Both the position numbers and the translations under genes were made by a program. The notes below the pieces were generated by a model. It had not been told where the DNA came from and made no database searches. It saw nothing but the letters and a program-made list of their open reading frames with translations. DNA of 64,000 nucleotides, taken from positions 5,751,844 through 5,815,843 of the forward strand of contig NZ_KB913013.1 in the NCBI RefSeq assembly GCF_000383955.1, written 5' to 3'. The stretch comes from Rudanella lutea DSM 19387. GTDB taxonomy: Bacteria > Bacteroidota > Bacteroidia > Cytophagales > Spirosomataceae. This document shows, piece after piece, positions 42,739 to 50,542 of this stretch; the first letter of the stretch is position 1; the number at the start of each line of letters is the position of its first letter.

Positions 42739-43963
42739 AAGTTGGAGTAGTTTCGCCCTTCCTTTTGAGCGGGATAGTCAGCCGGACGGAATACCGCTCG
42801 GGCTGGTCTTGTATAATCAGTTCATACTGATGTTCCGGGTATAGCAAGGCTAACCGGCGTCTGACATTCGTCAGCCCAATGCCACTATCGGCGGTATGAG
42901 AAGTCGGCGTCTCGCCTTTGTTATTTACCACCGTGAGGATGAGGGTACCGTTCTGCCCCAGCTCTGTGGTCAGGCGTATTTGTACCCATCCGCCTTCATA
43001 AACGGCGTTCAATCCATGCTTAAACGCATTCTCCACGAACGTAACCAGTAACAGAGGTGGAATAAGCCAGTATTGCATGGCTTCGGTAGGTTCCGGCAGG
43101 GAGCAATCGACCGCTTCGGGCGGTGAGTGCCGAATCCGTTCCATGTCGACGTACCCCTGAATAAATAGCAGTTCATCGGGTAGCGGCACAAACTCCTGGC
43201 TGGTTCGGTACAGCGTGTAGCGCATCAGCGTAGAAAGGTTGGCCAGCGTCTCGGCTGCCCTGCCATCTTGCCGGTGAATCAGCGCATAGATGTTGTTAAA
43301 CGCATTGAGCAGGAAATGCGGATTGATCTGTTGTCGCAGAAACTGCAAATCCTTGGTAGCGTTTTCTTTTTCCAGCAGGAGATTGTTCAGTTCCAGTTGC
43401 TGCCGTTCCTTTTCAATGGCCAGTTGAGCCTGATTTCGGGCGTACCCATCCCGAATCGCTTTAATCAGCAATGGAATCAGGATGTAGGATATAAACTGCC
43501 CGAAAACAAAGAACATAATGGCCGGATCGACGACGTAATCATACCAACGCGCCTGCGCAAACAGGGTAACCCGCCGGGCCAGATATTCCGGTAAAGGCGC
43601 GTAGAACCTGTTCACCAACATCAGCAGCCCATACGTATTGACACACATAATGCCGTAGTAGCCGCCGAGTGTAGCCGTGGTCAGTAGCAAACGTTCCGAG
43701 AGTCTGCGGTGTCTGTACAGAATACGCGGAATCAACACGTATCCCAACAGGCCAAACGATACTAAGGTCGTCAGGAAATGATGCGTATTGACTACGTGTA
43801 GCAAACCCGCGTTGGGTTGACTCGAAAAAGCCCGCCGAAACTGACTGAACGTGAGAACATAACTCAGACTCCAAAAGACAATGTGCCAAAGCACGCGCTG
43901 CCAGGTAATTGGACGCCGGAAGGCAATGGCTTTCCGGGCACCCTTCCGTAACGAAGGTACCAC
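42707..43963 (-). CDS. LytS/YehU-type sensor histidine kinase
   Basis: 418 residues from GTG 43963, the only credible start in frame. Four hydrophobic segments in the first 170 residues (VLWHIVFWSLSYVLTF, FLTTLVSFGLLGYVLI, TTATLGGYYGIMCV, IMFFVFGQFISYILIPLLI), then a short coiled coil and a His_kinase domain with FLRQQINPHFLLNAFNNIYALIH (phospho-His near 214), and an ATPase domain with LVTFVENAFKHGL and DSGIGLTNVRRRL. The ligand is unknown; with no extracellular domain it probably senses a membrane or peptide signal. Forms a two-component pair with the LytTR gene. Confidence 0.92.
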   Translation of the reverse strand: MVPSLRKGARKAIAFRRPITWQRVLWHIVFWSLSYVLTFSQFRRAFSSQPNAGLLHVVNTHHFLTTLVSFGLLGYVLIPRILYRHRRLSERLLLTTATLGGYYGIMCVNTYGLLMLVNRFYAPLPEYLARRVTLFAQARWYDYVVDPAIMFFVFGQFISYILIPLLIKAIRDGYARNQAQLAIEKERQQLELNNLLLEKENATKDLQFLRQQINPHFLLNAFNNIYALIHRQDGRAAETLANLSTLMRYTLYRTSQEFVPLPDELLFIQGYVDMERIRHSPPEAVDCSLPEPTEAMQYWLIPPLLLVTFVENAFKHGLNAVYEGGWVQIRLTTELGQNGTLILTVVNNKGETPTSHTADSGIGLTNVRRRLALLYPEHQYELIIQDQPERYSVRLTIPLKRKGETTPTYEYAPTLSAN

Positions 43964-43990
43964 TGGTAAATAGTAAGAAAACAGTTGGTA

Positions 43991-44452
43991 TTAGTTCGCG
44001 TTACCCAACTTGCGAATGCCGACTAACAAGACCGCCTGTGCGCCGATCTCTTCATTTTTCCGGCCTGGTGCTGCGGTTGCTCTGATGGCAATACGATCAG
44101 GCTGCTTGCAGTTTACTTCCAGTTTCGCGTAAATGCTCCAGGACTTGTTAGGACCGGCAATCCAGTCCGTAGCCTGCTCAGCTCCTTCTATTGGGAAGGC
44201 ACTTACCAACGATAAACTGTGCTGCACATACGCGTAGCCCTTAGGGATGTCCACTTCCTTTTCGACCACCACGGTCGGCAGCCTGTCTTTGTTGACTACT
44301 GCAATAGGGACCTTCAGCGTGGAATCAGGTGGAGCAAGTCGTTGTTGCGTCGAGTCGTTTTTGGGCGTGTGCGTAATACTGGTTGTAAGGCTTGTGGTTG
44401 CCAGTACGCTCACCGGCAACGCTACTTTAAAAAACAAGGAAACAAGAGTCAT
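43991..44452 (-). CDS. Uncharacterised secreted protein
   Basis: 153 residues with an N-terminal hydrophobic signal (LVSLFFKVALPVSVLATTSL). The remainder is beta-rich (TVVVEKEVDIPKGYAYVQHSLSLVSAF, KLEVNCKQPDRIAIRATAAPG) with no motif I know. It is 27 bp upstream of the sensor kinase on the same strand. An iteron-like 12-bp inverted repeat (44468-44501) lies just upstream of its start, probably in its promoter. Confidence 0.5.
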   Translation of the reverse strand: MTLVSLFFKVALPVSVLATTSLTTSITHTPKNDSTQQRLAPPDSTLKVPIAVVNKDRLPTVVVEKEVDIPKGYAYVQHSLSLVSAFPIEGAEQATDWIAGPNKSWSIYAKLEVNCKQPDRIAIRATAAPGRKNEEIGAQAVLLVGIRKLGNAN

Positions 44453-44467
44453 AAAGCACGGCGGGTT

Positions 44468-44501
44468 TTACTCTATTATCAATACCCACATAATAGAGTA
44501 A
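44468..44501. repeat. Iteron-like inverted repeat
   Basis: Perfect 12-bp arms TTACTCTATTAT (44468-44479) and ATAATAGAGTAA (44490-44501), 10-nt spacer. The right arm shares AATAGAGTAA with the last iteron of the origin array (45868). Inverted iterons are known Rep-dimer binding sites that control rep or handcuffing; here it lies 1.2 kb away, upstream of an unrelated gene. Confidence 0.6.
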
Positions 44502-44598
44502 CGTACAACAAACCGTGTATATTGCTCAAATTATTTAATTAATTATCTTTTTTTCGATATTATTGAGTATTAGCAACTTATAAATCAGGCTCTGATGA

Positions 44599-45480
44599 CT
44601 AATCAAATAATGACTTTGGAAAATCCTGTTTAGGCTGTGTAACGTCTATTTTCTGTGAAGAAGCAACACTGTTAAGCTCCTCATCAAGGGATTCGGGTGG
44701 TTTAGGTCGGGCGTATAACTGCTGCTTGCCTGTCTGGGTGATCAAGCTAAAGTTGTTGAGAAAATTTTCAATCTCCTTGTGCTGGTGCGGATGCTCACGA
44801 CTAATTTCCCGAGTATCCACAAAAATCAGGTTGTAGCGTTGCTGTGTAATAACACCCTGTCCGTCGCGCTGTGGGTTTAGTAGATGCTCCTGGGCATTGG
44901 CGTACTCCTGCTCCGACGTGCGGTATTTGTAATTGAGTGTTACGTATTGGTAATCACGCCGGTAGTTAGAAACAGCAAAATCGTAGTGTTCAAGATTACG
45001 CAGAACATCCTGCCATGTCTTTATCTCCTGTTCCATCATCCCAATCATGCCCCGCTCATCAGAGAGGGCGGCTCCTGTCAGTTTGTTAATTTTGTCGAGC
45101 TTGATAGCCCGTTTCACGGTGAGTTCGTTGATATAGTTGGTTATCCGTTGCTCTTTATCCTCCCTTGTGAGGTCACTGTTCTTTAGCAAAATGTATTTGT
45201 GCTTCTTGAAGAACGTCAGCCGGGTTGCGGGTTTGCCAAAATTTACGAGCTTGATGGTACGGCAGTCGAAATGCTCATACTCAGCAAAGAGGGATTGGTC
45301 GCGGCTATCGACAAAATAGATGACACCTGTACCGTTCCACTCACCTTCAATGTCCCAGGTGTTGCGATCAGGTTGGAGCTTGTTCACGACTTTCATCAAT
45401 TGAATAAGCCCCCGGAGTAGGCGGGCGTAGTCGGTGGGTTCGTAGGTTTTACGTTTGCGGGAGATCTTCTGAGCAGCCAT
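44599..45480 (-). CDS. Uncharacterised plasmid-backbone protein
   Basis: 293 residues from ATG 45480 (AAQKISRKRKTYEP), preferred over the TTG/ATG at 45489. Predicted soluble, mixed fold: a beta-rich middle (GTGVIYFVDSRDQSLFAEYEHFDCRTIKLVNFG), a helical region (EDKEQRITNYINELTVKRAIKLDKINKLTG) and a Pro/Glu-rich tail. I recognise no domain. It is next to the origin, transcribed away from rep, where plasmids often carry maintenance genes. Confidence 0.55.
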   Translation of the reverse strand: MAAQKISRKRKTYEPTDYARLLRGLIQLMKVVNKLQPDRNTWDIEGEWNGTGVIYFVDSRDQSLFAEYEHFDCRTIKLVNFGKPATRLTFFKKHKYILLKNSDLTREDKEQRITNYINELTVKRAIKLDKINKLTGAALSDERGMIGMMEQEIKTWQDVLRNLEHYDFAVSNYRRDYQYVTLNYKYRTSEQEYANAQEHLLNPQRDGQGVITQQRYNLIFVDTREISREHPHQHKEIENFLNNFSLITQTGKQQLYARPKPPESLDEELNSVASSQKIDVTQPKQDFPKSLFD

Positions 45481-45516
45481 CGTTAGCAAAAGAGTACAGG
45501 GCGCATAAGTTTACTT

Positions 45517-45726
45517 TTAAAGTAAACTTAATTTGTTCATTTCGCCAAATTCTCTTGATGGCTCCGCACTATTTATTGATTTTTTTAGCAAACCGCTTTC
45601 GATGCCCTCGCTCAAAATCAAAAGTTGTATTTTTAAAATTGTTCTGAGATTGATAATAGTAGCTGTGGATAAACTTTTGCTAAACTCCTCTGGATCAGTA
45701 ATTAGTAGTGTGTATAAGTGGTACAT
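45517..45726 (-). CDS. Possible small protein beside the origin
   Basis: 69 residues if ATG 45726 is used. The predicted product is helical (SKSLSTATIINLRTILKIQLLILSEGIESGLLKK) and looks protein-like, but the start lies at the edge of the iteron array and the frame extends upstream through the iterons by chance. It lies 36 bp upstream of the 44599-45480 gene on the same strand. No homologue recognised; it may be an artefact of AT-rich origin DNA. Confidence 0.35.
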   Translation of the reverse strand: MYHLYTLLITDPEEFSKSLSTATIINLRTILKIQLLILSEGIESGLLKKSINSAEPSREFGEMNKLSLL

Positions 45727-45727
45727 T

Positions 45728-45887
45728 GGCAATGTATTAGAGTAGTTCGGCAATAGATTAGAGTAAAAGGGCAATAAATAAAAGTCAACATTGGGGGGTA
45801 AAGGCAATAGATCTAAGTTAGATCGGCAATGGATTAGAGTCGGAAGGGCAATGAATTAGAGTAGAAGGGCAATGAAATAGAGTAATG
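45728..45887 (+). repeat. Origin of replication: seven iterons
   Basis: Seven direct repeats of consensus GGCAATgaATTAGAGTAgaa start at 45728, 45749, 45770, 45803, 45825, 45847 and 45868. The period is 21-22 bp (two helical turns), with a 33-bp step between the third and fourth copies; copies 3 and 4 are the most degenerate. An AT-rich stretch (45940-46010, TTTAATTTTTTAAATATATTTTT-like) follows and could be the melting region. The array lies directly upstream of the Rep gene. This is the classic layout of an iteron-controlled theta plasmid origin. The interval 45727-46118 has no gene on the plus strand. Confidence 0.88.
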
Positions 45888-46016
45888 GCATAATCAAGCA
45901 CCAAATACCTGCCAGTGTGAAAGTGTTAAGCAAGAAAAAAACGACATAAATGTTTAATTTTTTAAATATATTTTTAACGCTAAAGCACTTAATAATCAAT
46001 GACTTAACCATGATAA

Positions 46017-46036
46017 GGCAATAAAAATAAGTAATG
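46017..46036 (+). repeat. Isolated extra iteron near the rep start
   Basis: GGCAATAAAAATAAGTAATG resembles the last iteron (GGCAATGAAATAGAGTAATG). It stands alone about 80 bp before the rep ATG, where bound Rep could repress its own promoter. Confidence 0.45.
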
Positions 46037-46118
46037 AAGCTAATTCCGTCAATTGATCACAGGCAAGGAATTGTCTTCAAAAATTGCTTTTCTCGCTTTC
46101 TTCGTTCTACTTAGGCCC

Positions 46119-47102
46119 ATGAATGATGAAATTGTTATCCGCGAACCCCTAACTCTGTTGCTGGGGCGTTCCGAATTTTCGCTGCATGAACGTCGGCTTT
46201 ACTGGAACATTCTGAAAGCCCTGAAGGGAGAGCAGACGTTTGATGTGAAATCTTACCGAGTTGAGGATCGACAATTTCGGATTCATTATTCGGATGTTTT
46301 TGTAGGCGAAAACTCCCACGCCCAGACGAACGTCATCCTCAAAATCCTGGATCGGGTTACCTCTCGTAAGATTAAGATATTTGACCAGGATCGGGGCAAG
46401 TACACGTTCATCGTCCCCATTCCGTATATTCACTACGAGTCGCATAAGGGGTATTTTGACATCGTTGTCAACTCGATGGTTCTGCCCTATTTTATCGACC
46501 TGAGCAAAGGCTATTCACAATATGAACTGAGCGCGGCTGTATCGCTTAGTAGTGAATACTCCCAACTCCTTTTTCCTCGACTGACCCGCTTTATCGATAC
46601 CGGCTTGTGGCGCGTCGAGGTAACCGAACTGCGGGAGCTGCTCAATGCACAAAAGTATGTTCGTTACTCCAACTTCAAGCAGATGGTACTCTCCAATGCC
46701 ATTTCAGAGATCAACCGAAAGACGTACCTCGACATTGTCATTACCGAGCAAAAAGAGGGGCGGGCTGTGAAATGGATCAATTTTATTATTCGCCGAAAGG
46801 GTAAGACCAGTCCCAAAGCGACGTACTACGCGCTCGTCAACAAAGATTTGCAGAAAGCCAGCGAACTATCCTTTGCTGATAAGCAGAAGAAGGCGGAGGA
46901 GTTCCTTTACAATTATCAATTTACCGATAGTCAGAAGAAAACTATTCTTAGTAGCGAGCAGTACCTCAATGAGTTTCTGCGTTTGGATAGTATGGTGACT
47001 CACGGAGCGGTTACGGTGGCCACGACGCCCACGCGCTACATAGCTGGTATACTGTTTAAAGACCCGTCAGGCCCTAAATCAAAGAAGCGGAAGAGCAACT
47101 AA
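46119..47102 (+). CDS. Replication initiation protein, Rep_3/RepB family
   Basis: 327 residues from ATG 46119 (MNDEIVIREPLTLL); an upstream in-frame start at 46053 would prepend 22 residues of AT-rich leader. Typical Rep_3 features: an N-terminal winged helix with LLGRSEFSLHERRLYWNILKAL, then AQTNVILKILDRVTSRKIKIFD, a second winged helix with SQYELSAAVSLSSEYSQLLFPRLTRF and ELRELLNAQKYVRYSNFKQMVLSNAISEINRKT. The tail is basic (KSKKRKSN). It should bind the iterons at 45728-45887, open the origin and recruit the host replisome. Clear evidence for a plasmid backbone. Confidence 0.9.
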   Translation: MNDEIVIREPLTLLLGRSEFSLHERRLYWNILKALKGEQTFDVKSYRVEDRQFRIHYSDVFVGENSHAQTNVILKILDRVTSRKIKIFDQDRGKYTFIVPIPYIHYESHKGYFDIVVNSMVLPYFIDLSKGYSQYELSAAVSLSSEYSQLLFPRLTRFIDTGLWRVEVTELRELLNAQKYVRYSNFKQMVLSNAISEINRKTYLDIVITEQKEGRAVKWINFIIRRKGKTSPKATYYALVNKDLQKASELSFADKQKKAEEFLYNYQFTDSQKKTILSSEQYLNEFLRLDSMVTHGAVTVATTPTRYIAGILFKDPSGPKSKKRKSN

Positions 47103-47120
47103 CCCGCTTACCTGCGAAGA

Positions 47121-47474
47121 CTACACGTTAATGGCTTGTAAAATCTGCTCAAACTCATCGTTGGGCAGGTTACGCCAGTCTGGGTTACGGGCCGTGGTGC
47201 CATCCCAGGTAAATGTGACGAGGTCGAATGACTCGCCGTAGGGCTTTGGCCGCTGACTTTCTGGATAATGCTCGACAAATAGCAAGCGCACTGGATCGAG
47301 TTTGCAGCGATTGACTACTTCGGTAGCAATCAACTCTGCTGCGTTGGTCACGCTCATGCCCACGCCCGTCTCGGAAGCGATCACCAACGGAATGTCCCGG
47401 TAAACGGTAATGAAGCAGGTGCTGGGAAAGCGGTTGGGTGCTTTGTATTCAAGGGTGAACTGTTCTTTATTCAT
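47121..47474 (-). CDS. Uncharacterised small protein
   Basis: 117 residues, convergent with rep. Mixed alpha/beta appearance (CFITVYRDIPLVIASETGVGMSVTNAAELIATEVV; VRLLFVEHYPESQRPKPYGESFDLVTFTWDG). Reminiscent of small plasmid proteins that bind the host replication or maintenance machinery, but I recognise no family. Confidence 0.5.
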   Translation of the reverse strand: MNKEQFTLEYKAPNRFPSTCFITVYRDIPLVIASETGVGMSVTNAAELIATEVVNRCKLDPVRLLFVEHYPESQRPKPYGESFDLVTFTWDGTTARNPDWRNLPNDEFEQILQAINV

Positions 47475-47577
47475 GTTGCTCGGTGTAAAGCCCTCCGTTA
47501 AAGAGAAAAATGAACGTAGCGTTTACATGCCTCAAGATAACCACACGAATTCTTACATACAAGGTATTGGGTAACTT

Positions 47578-47610
47578 TTATGTCCGATAAACTTTTCTTA
47601 TCGGACGTAA
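47578..47610. other. Lox/dif-like palindrome, probable recombinase site
   Basis: TTATGTCCGATAA (47578-47590), 7-nt spacer ACTTTTC, TTATCGGACGTAA (47598-47610): 13-bp arms with 12 of 13 matching. A 13-7-13 layout is that of tyrosine-recombinase core sites. It lies 442 bp upstream of the tyrosine recombinase gene and beside rep, the usual place of a plasmid dimer-resolution site. It is not followed by a T tract, so it is unlikely to be a terminator. Confidence 0.6.
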
Positions 47611-47651
47611 TGATTTATTAGTAAACTTGCAAGATTGTAAGCCAATTCATT

Positions 47652-48038
47652 ATGAACAGTGATCCCGATCTGGTATGGTCACCAGCCGCCCGATTGACCT
47701 TCGAGCGAATGCCCGCCGACGTGCAGGCCGCGTTGCTTGAGGAACTGCCCCGCATGGCCGAGCGATACCGCCCAATCTACCACCAGAACCGACCCACTCA
47801 CCTTAACAGCGTGGGAACCATCACGCATATGCAAGTACCGGAGTGGAATTTCTGGTTGCGGATAGATACAGGCTATTTAGAGGATGACGGCGAGCCAGAC
47901 GGTCCGTCGCCACGGCTGTTCGTTAACGAGTTAGATGAACTTACCGAGGCTGAGGTGGACTCGTCTGTAGCCGCAGCCAGAGCGGGTACGTTCCGAACCG
48001 ATACCACTGGCAAACAGCATATGCTACCTAACCTGTAA
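47652..48038 (+). CDS. Uncharacterised protein beside the recombinase gene
   Basis: 128 residues. The N-terminal part VWSPAARLTFERMPADVQAALLEELPRMAERY weakly resembles the opening of RelE/ParE-type toxins, but the rest (MQVPEWNFWLRIDTGYLEDDGEPDG) does not clearly continue the fold and no antitoxin is adjacent. It ends 13 bp before the recombinase ATG, so they may be co-transcribed. Confidence 0.5.
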   Translation: MNSDPDLVWSPAARLTFERMPADVQAALLEELPRMAERYRPIYHQNRPTHLNSVGTITHMQVPEWNFWLRIDTGYLEDDGEPDGPSPRLFVNELDELTEAEVDSSVAAARAGTFRTDTTGKQHMLPNL

Positions 48039-48051
48039 CGTTGATTCCAGA

Positions 48052-49020
48052 ATGAACACCAGCCTTATATCGACTAAAAGCGACTCGACTTCTGTCCACT
48101 CACGCCCAACGCAGGAGGAACTGGCCGCCAAGACGGCGACCTTCTTGCAGAAGGGCCTGGAAGGAGCCGCCAATACCCGTAAAGCCTACCGGGCAGACAT
48201 TGCCGGGCTGGAAAGCTGGCTACAGGAAAACGGCATGGGCGTTCTGCCTATTGGCCCTGCTCCGCTGGCCGCTTACCTGTCTGATCTGGCCGGGCACCAG
48301 AAATGGGCAACCATCAGCCGAAAGCTGGCGGCCATCCGCAAGTGGCACCGGCTACGTAAACACCCGGACCCCGGACACGATGAAGCAGTCCGGTTGGTGA
48401 TGGAAGGCATCAAACGGAGCATTGGCACCGAGCCGCAGCAGGCTCCTGCTTTTGAAATAGATTCCTATAAACAATCGGTTCGGGCTATACCTCCTACACC
48501 GACGGGCCTGCGCGACCGGGCGATGCTACTGGTCTGTTTTGCCGGTGCCTTTCGCCGGTCGGAGTTGGTCGCTTTGGATATCGAGAGTGTTCAGTTTACC
48601 CGGCAGGGAGCGGTGTTGAGCTACCGGGGGAGCAAGACCAATCAACACGGTCACACCGAACAGAAAGCCCTCTTCTTCAGCCCAGACCCGGAGACCTGCC
48701 CGGTACGGGCCTTGCAGGATTATCTGTCGTTACTAAGTCGTACGACGGGTCCGTTGTTTATTCGCATCCGCAAAGGCGAGCAGATTACAGATGAACGACT
48801 TTCGGATAAGCAGGTGGCCCGCGTCACGAAACAGTATCTGGGCGAAGACTACTCGGCGCACTCGCACCGGGCCTCCTTCGTCACCATCGCCAAGCTCAAC
48901 GGGGCCGACGATTCGCAGATTATGCAACAGACTAAACACCGGACCCGCGCTATGATCGACCGCTACACACGGGTGCAGGAAGTGGTCAAACACAATGCGG
49001 CCATGAAGTTAGGATTATAG
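48052..49020 (+). CDS. Tyrosine recombinase (phage-integrase family)
   Basis: 322 residues. N-terminal SAM-like core-binding domain (TRKAYRADIAGLESWLQENG, AAYLSDLAGHQKWATISRKLAAIRKWHR). Catalytic domain residues visible: first Arg in GAFRRSELVALDIES near 168, HSHRASFVTIA (His-x-x-Arg) near 270, KHRTRAMIDRYTR with the second His and the Tyr nucleophile near 304. Such XerC/D-like enzymes on plasmids resolve dimers or move cassettes. The likely target is the 13-7-13 palindrome at 47578. Confidence 0.9.
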   Translation: MNTSLISTKSDSTSVHSRPTQEELAAKTATFLQKGLEGAANTRKAYRADIAGLESWLQENGMGVLPIGPAPLAAYLSDLAGHQKWATISRKLAAIRKWHRLRKHPDPGHDEAVRLVMEGIKRSIGTEPQQAPAFEIDSYKQSVRAIPPTPTGLRDRAMLLVCFAGAFRRSELVALDIESVQFTRQGAVLSYRGSKTNQHGHTEQKALFFSPDPETCPVRALQDYLSLLSRTTGPLFIRIRKGEQITDERLSDKQVARVTKQYLGEDYSAHSHRASFVTIAKLNGADDSQIMQQTKHRTRAMIDRYTRVQEVVKHNAAMKLGL

Positions 49021-49042
49021 CTGTCAATGCCTTTTTATACCA

Positions 49043-49444
49043 ATGACGACCGAAACGCTGGGCCAAGATGAATCGGCACTACCAGGGCTACTGCGACGGA
49101 TGATCGAAGATATCAAAGAGCCGGATTGCTACTATTGGCTCCACACGAACTACTTCGACATCGTGCAACCCACCGATAGAACCGTAACCCGATGGTGCCA
49201 GGCTCCCCTGTTCCTCGACTATGATGCATTATGGCATCCAGCTTTTGAGGAAGATGCCATCCTGATCGACGTTATTTTACGTAATCAGCTACCGGCTGTT
49301 CACGAGCGAATCCGTATCGAATACGGGCAAATCTGGTCGCTGCAACGCTTGTACAAGAGTCAAAGCACATCCTCTGAATCGGAACGGATGCTTTATCATA
49401 ACTCGGCCAAATTACGAATGCCGCCTGTAGACGGAGACGACTAA
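49043..49444 (+). CDS. Uncharacterised protein
   Basis: 133 residues, 22 bp after the recombinase gene. Acidic and aromatic (EPDCYYWLHTNYFDIVQ, PLFLDYDALWHPAFEEDAILIDVIL). The C-terminus is polar. No signal peptide, no domain recognised. First of three short unknown genes leading to the restriction-modification locus. Confidence 0.45.
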   Translation: MTTETLGQDESALPGLLRRMIEDIKEPDCYYWLHTNYFDIVQPTDRTVTRWCQAPLFLDYDALWHPAFEEDAILIDVILRNQLPAVHERIRIEYGQIWSLQRLYKSQSTSSESERMLYHNSAKLRMPPVDGDD

Positions 49445-49479
49445 CTGGCTTACATCACACTAAAATTTACAACCTAAAA

Positions 49480-50058
49480 ATGTACAAATCTCCCGTAAAA
49501 CCTATTCCACTTGATGACATCTTTCAATTTATCCAATGCTACAGGGCGTTAGAGCAAATGCCTCTGGAAGACGGCTTTGCTCATTTAAGGGCTATCTCAC
49601 CTGTTGTATTGGGCGAGGATGAACAGGCCATGAAAGACCTTTGTCAGCATTTTCGTAACCATTGGTATAGCAAACAGCGCCACTTTGGCTCGTTTTACTT
49701 GAACCTGCCTCATTATCGCCAAATTAACCTGCTCCATTTTTGGGACATTCGTGATTGGCAGGACGAAGAATACGTGGGTACGGCACTACGAAATCTTGTC
49801 TTTCGGCTGACAGGTCGCCCTCCCGCCAAAGCATTGCAACTGCATCAATTGCTTAAATTCTTTGAGAACTACGGCATCAACGAACAACTTACCGAGCAGA
49901 TAAGATTGACTGAGTTGCCTGACGAGGATAAGAGGTTTGGTAATTCAGCTAATTGGGGCGATTACATCTTGTCGCTGACCAATCCTGAACCTCTACTTCG
50001 TCAACTTATTGAGCATGAAGATGAAGCCGGATACGATTTTGGCATACCTCTTTTTTAA
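49480..50058 (+). CDS. Uncharacterised protein
   Basis: 192 residues, soluble, helical (IPLDDIFQFIQCYRALEQMPLEDGFAHLRAI; ALQLHQLLKFFENYGINEQLTEQI). No domain recognised. Same strand as its neighbours, with gaps of 35 and 25 bp, so probably one transcript with 49043 and 50084. Confidence 0.5.
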   Translation: MYKSPVKPIPLDDIFQFIQCYRALEQMPLEDGFAHLRAISPVVLGEDEQAMKDLCQHFRNHWYSKQRHFGSFYLNLPHYRQINLLHFWDIRDWQDEEYVGTALRNLVFRLTGRPPAKALQLHQLLKFFENYGINEQLTEQIRLTELPDEDKRFGNSANWGDYILSLTNPEPLLRQLIEHEDEAGYDFGIPLF

Positions 50059-50083
50059 TTAGAAATAGCAAGATCAATTCAGT

Positions 50084-50542
50084 ATGCGCCATCCTATTGA
50101 AAAATACAATCAGATACAGGCCGAGCAATTAGCCCATTTTGCCCCGGAAGAGCGTGAGTTCTGGGCGCGGCAATATCGGATCGGTAACGCAGCCTACTGC
50201 TATCAGTATCAATTCAACAACGTAGCTGGCCTAACCGAGCACAGTACCGTCAACGTACCGGAAGATTTGGCCGAATGGCTGGAAGGACAATTGACCGCCA
50301 AACAGGAAAGTCGAACAGCAGACGAATTGCTTCAAATCTATTTTGAAGAATATCTGAGTGGTTTACCCAATGAGCGGATTCGCGAGGGCGAACGAACCAG
50401 AGGGTTGGGAGAAGCTAAACGGAGTTGGCCATTCCGGCGGTACGTGTTAGAACGAAATGACTTTGGGATGGACGAATTTATGCGTCTGAACCTAAGCGAG
50501 GAGGATTACGCGTATTATAAATGGTCCAGTGAACCACTTTGA
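50084..50542 (+). CDS. Uncharacterised protein
   Basis: 152 residues, charged and helical (EQLAHFAPEEREFWARQYRIGNAAYCY; NERIREGERTRGLGEAKRSW). No domain recognised. The following 207 bp (50543-50749) contain no gene I can support; they should hold the promoter of the restriction-modification gene. Confidence 0.5.
   Translation: MRHPIEKYNQIQAEQLAHFAPEEREFWARQYRIGNAAYCYQYQFNNVAGLTEHSTVNVPEDLAEWLEGQLTAKQESRTADELLQIYFEEYLSGLPNERIREGERTRGLGEAKRSWPFRRYVLERNDFGMDEFMRLNLSEEDYAYYKWSSEPL

Noticed and set aside
45728-45887. Direct repeats considered as a CRISPR array
   Set aside because: Period is only 21-22 bp with no unique spacers and no cas genes; a Rep gene lies next to it, so they are iterons.
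47578-47610. Palindrome read as a terminator for rep
   Set aside because: No T tract, lies between divergent genes rather than after a stop, and the 13-7-13 symmetry fits a recombinase site better.
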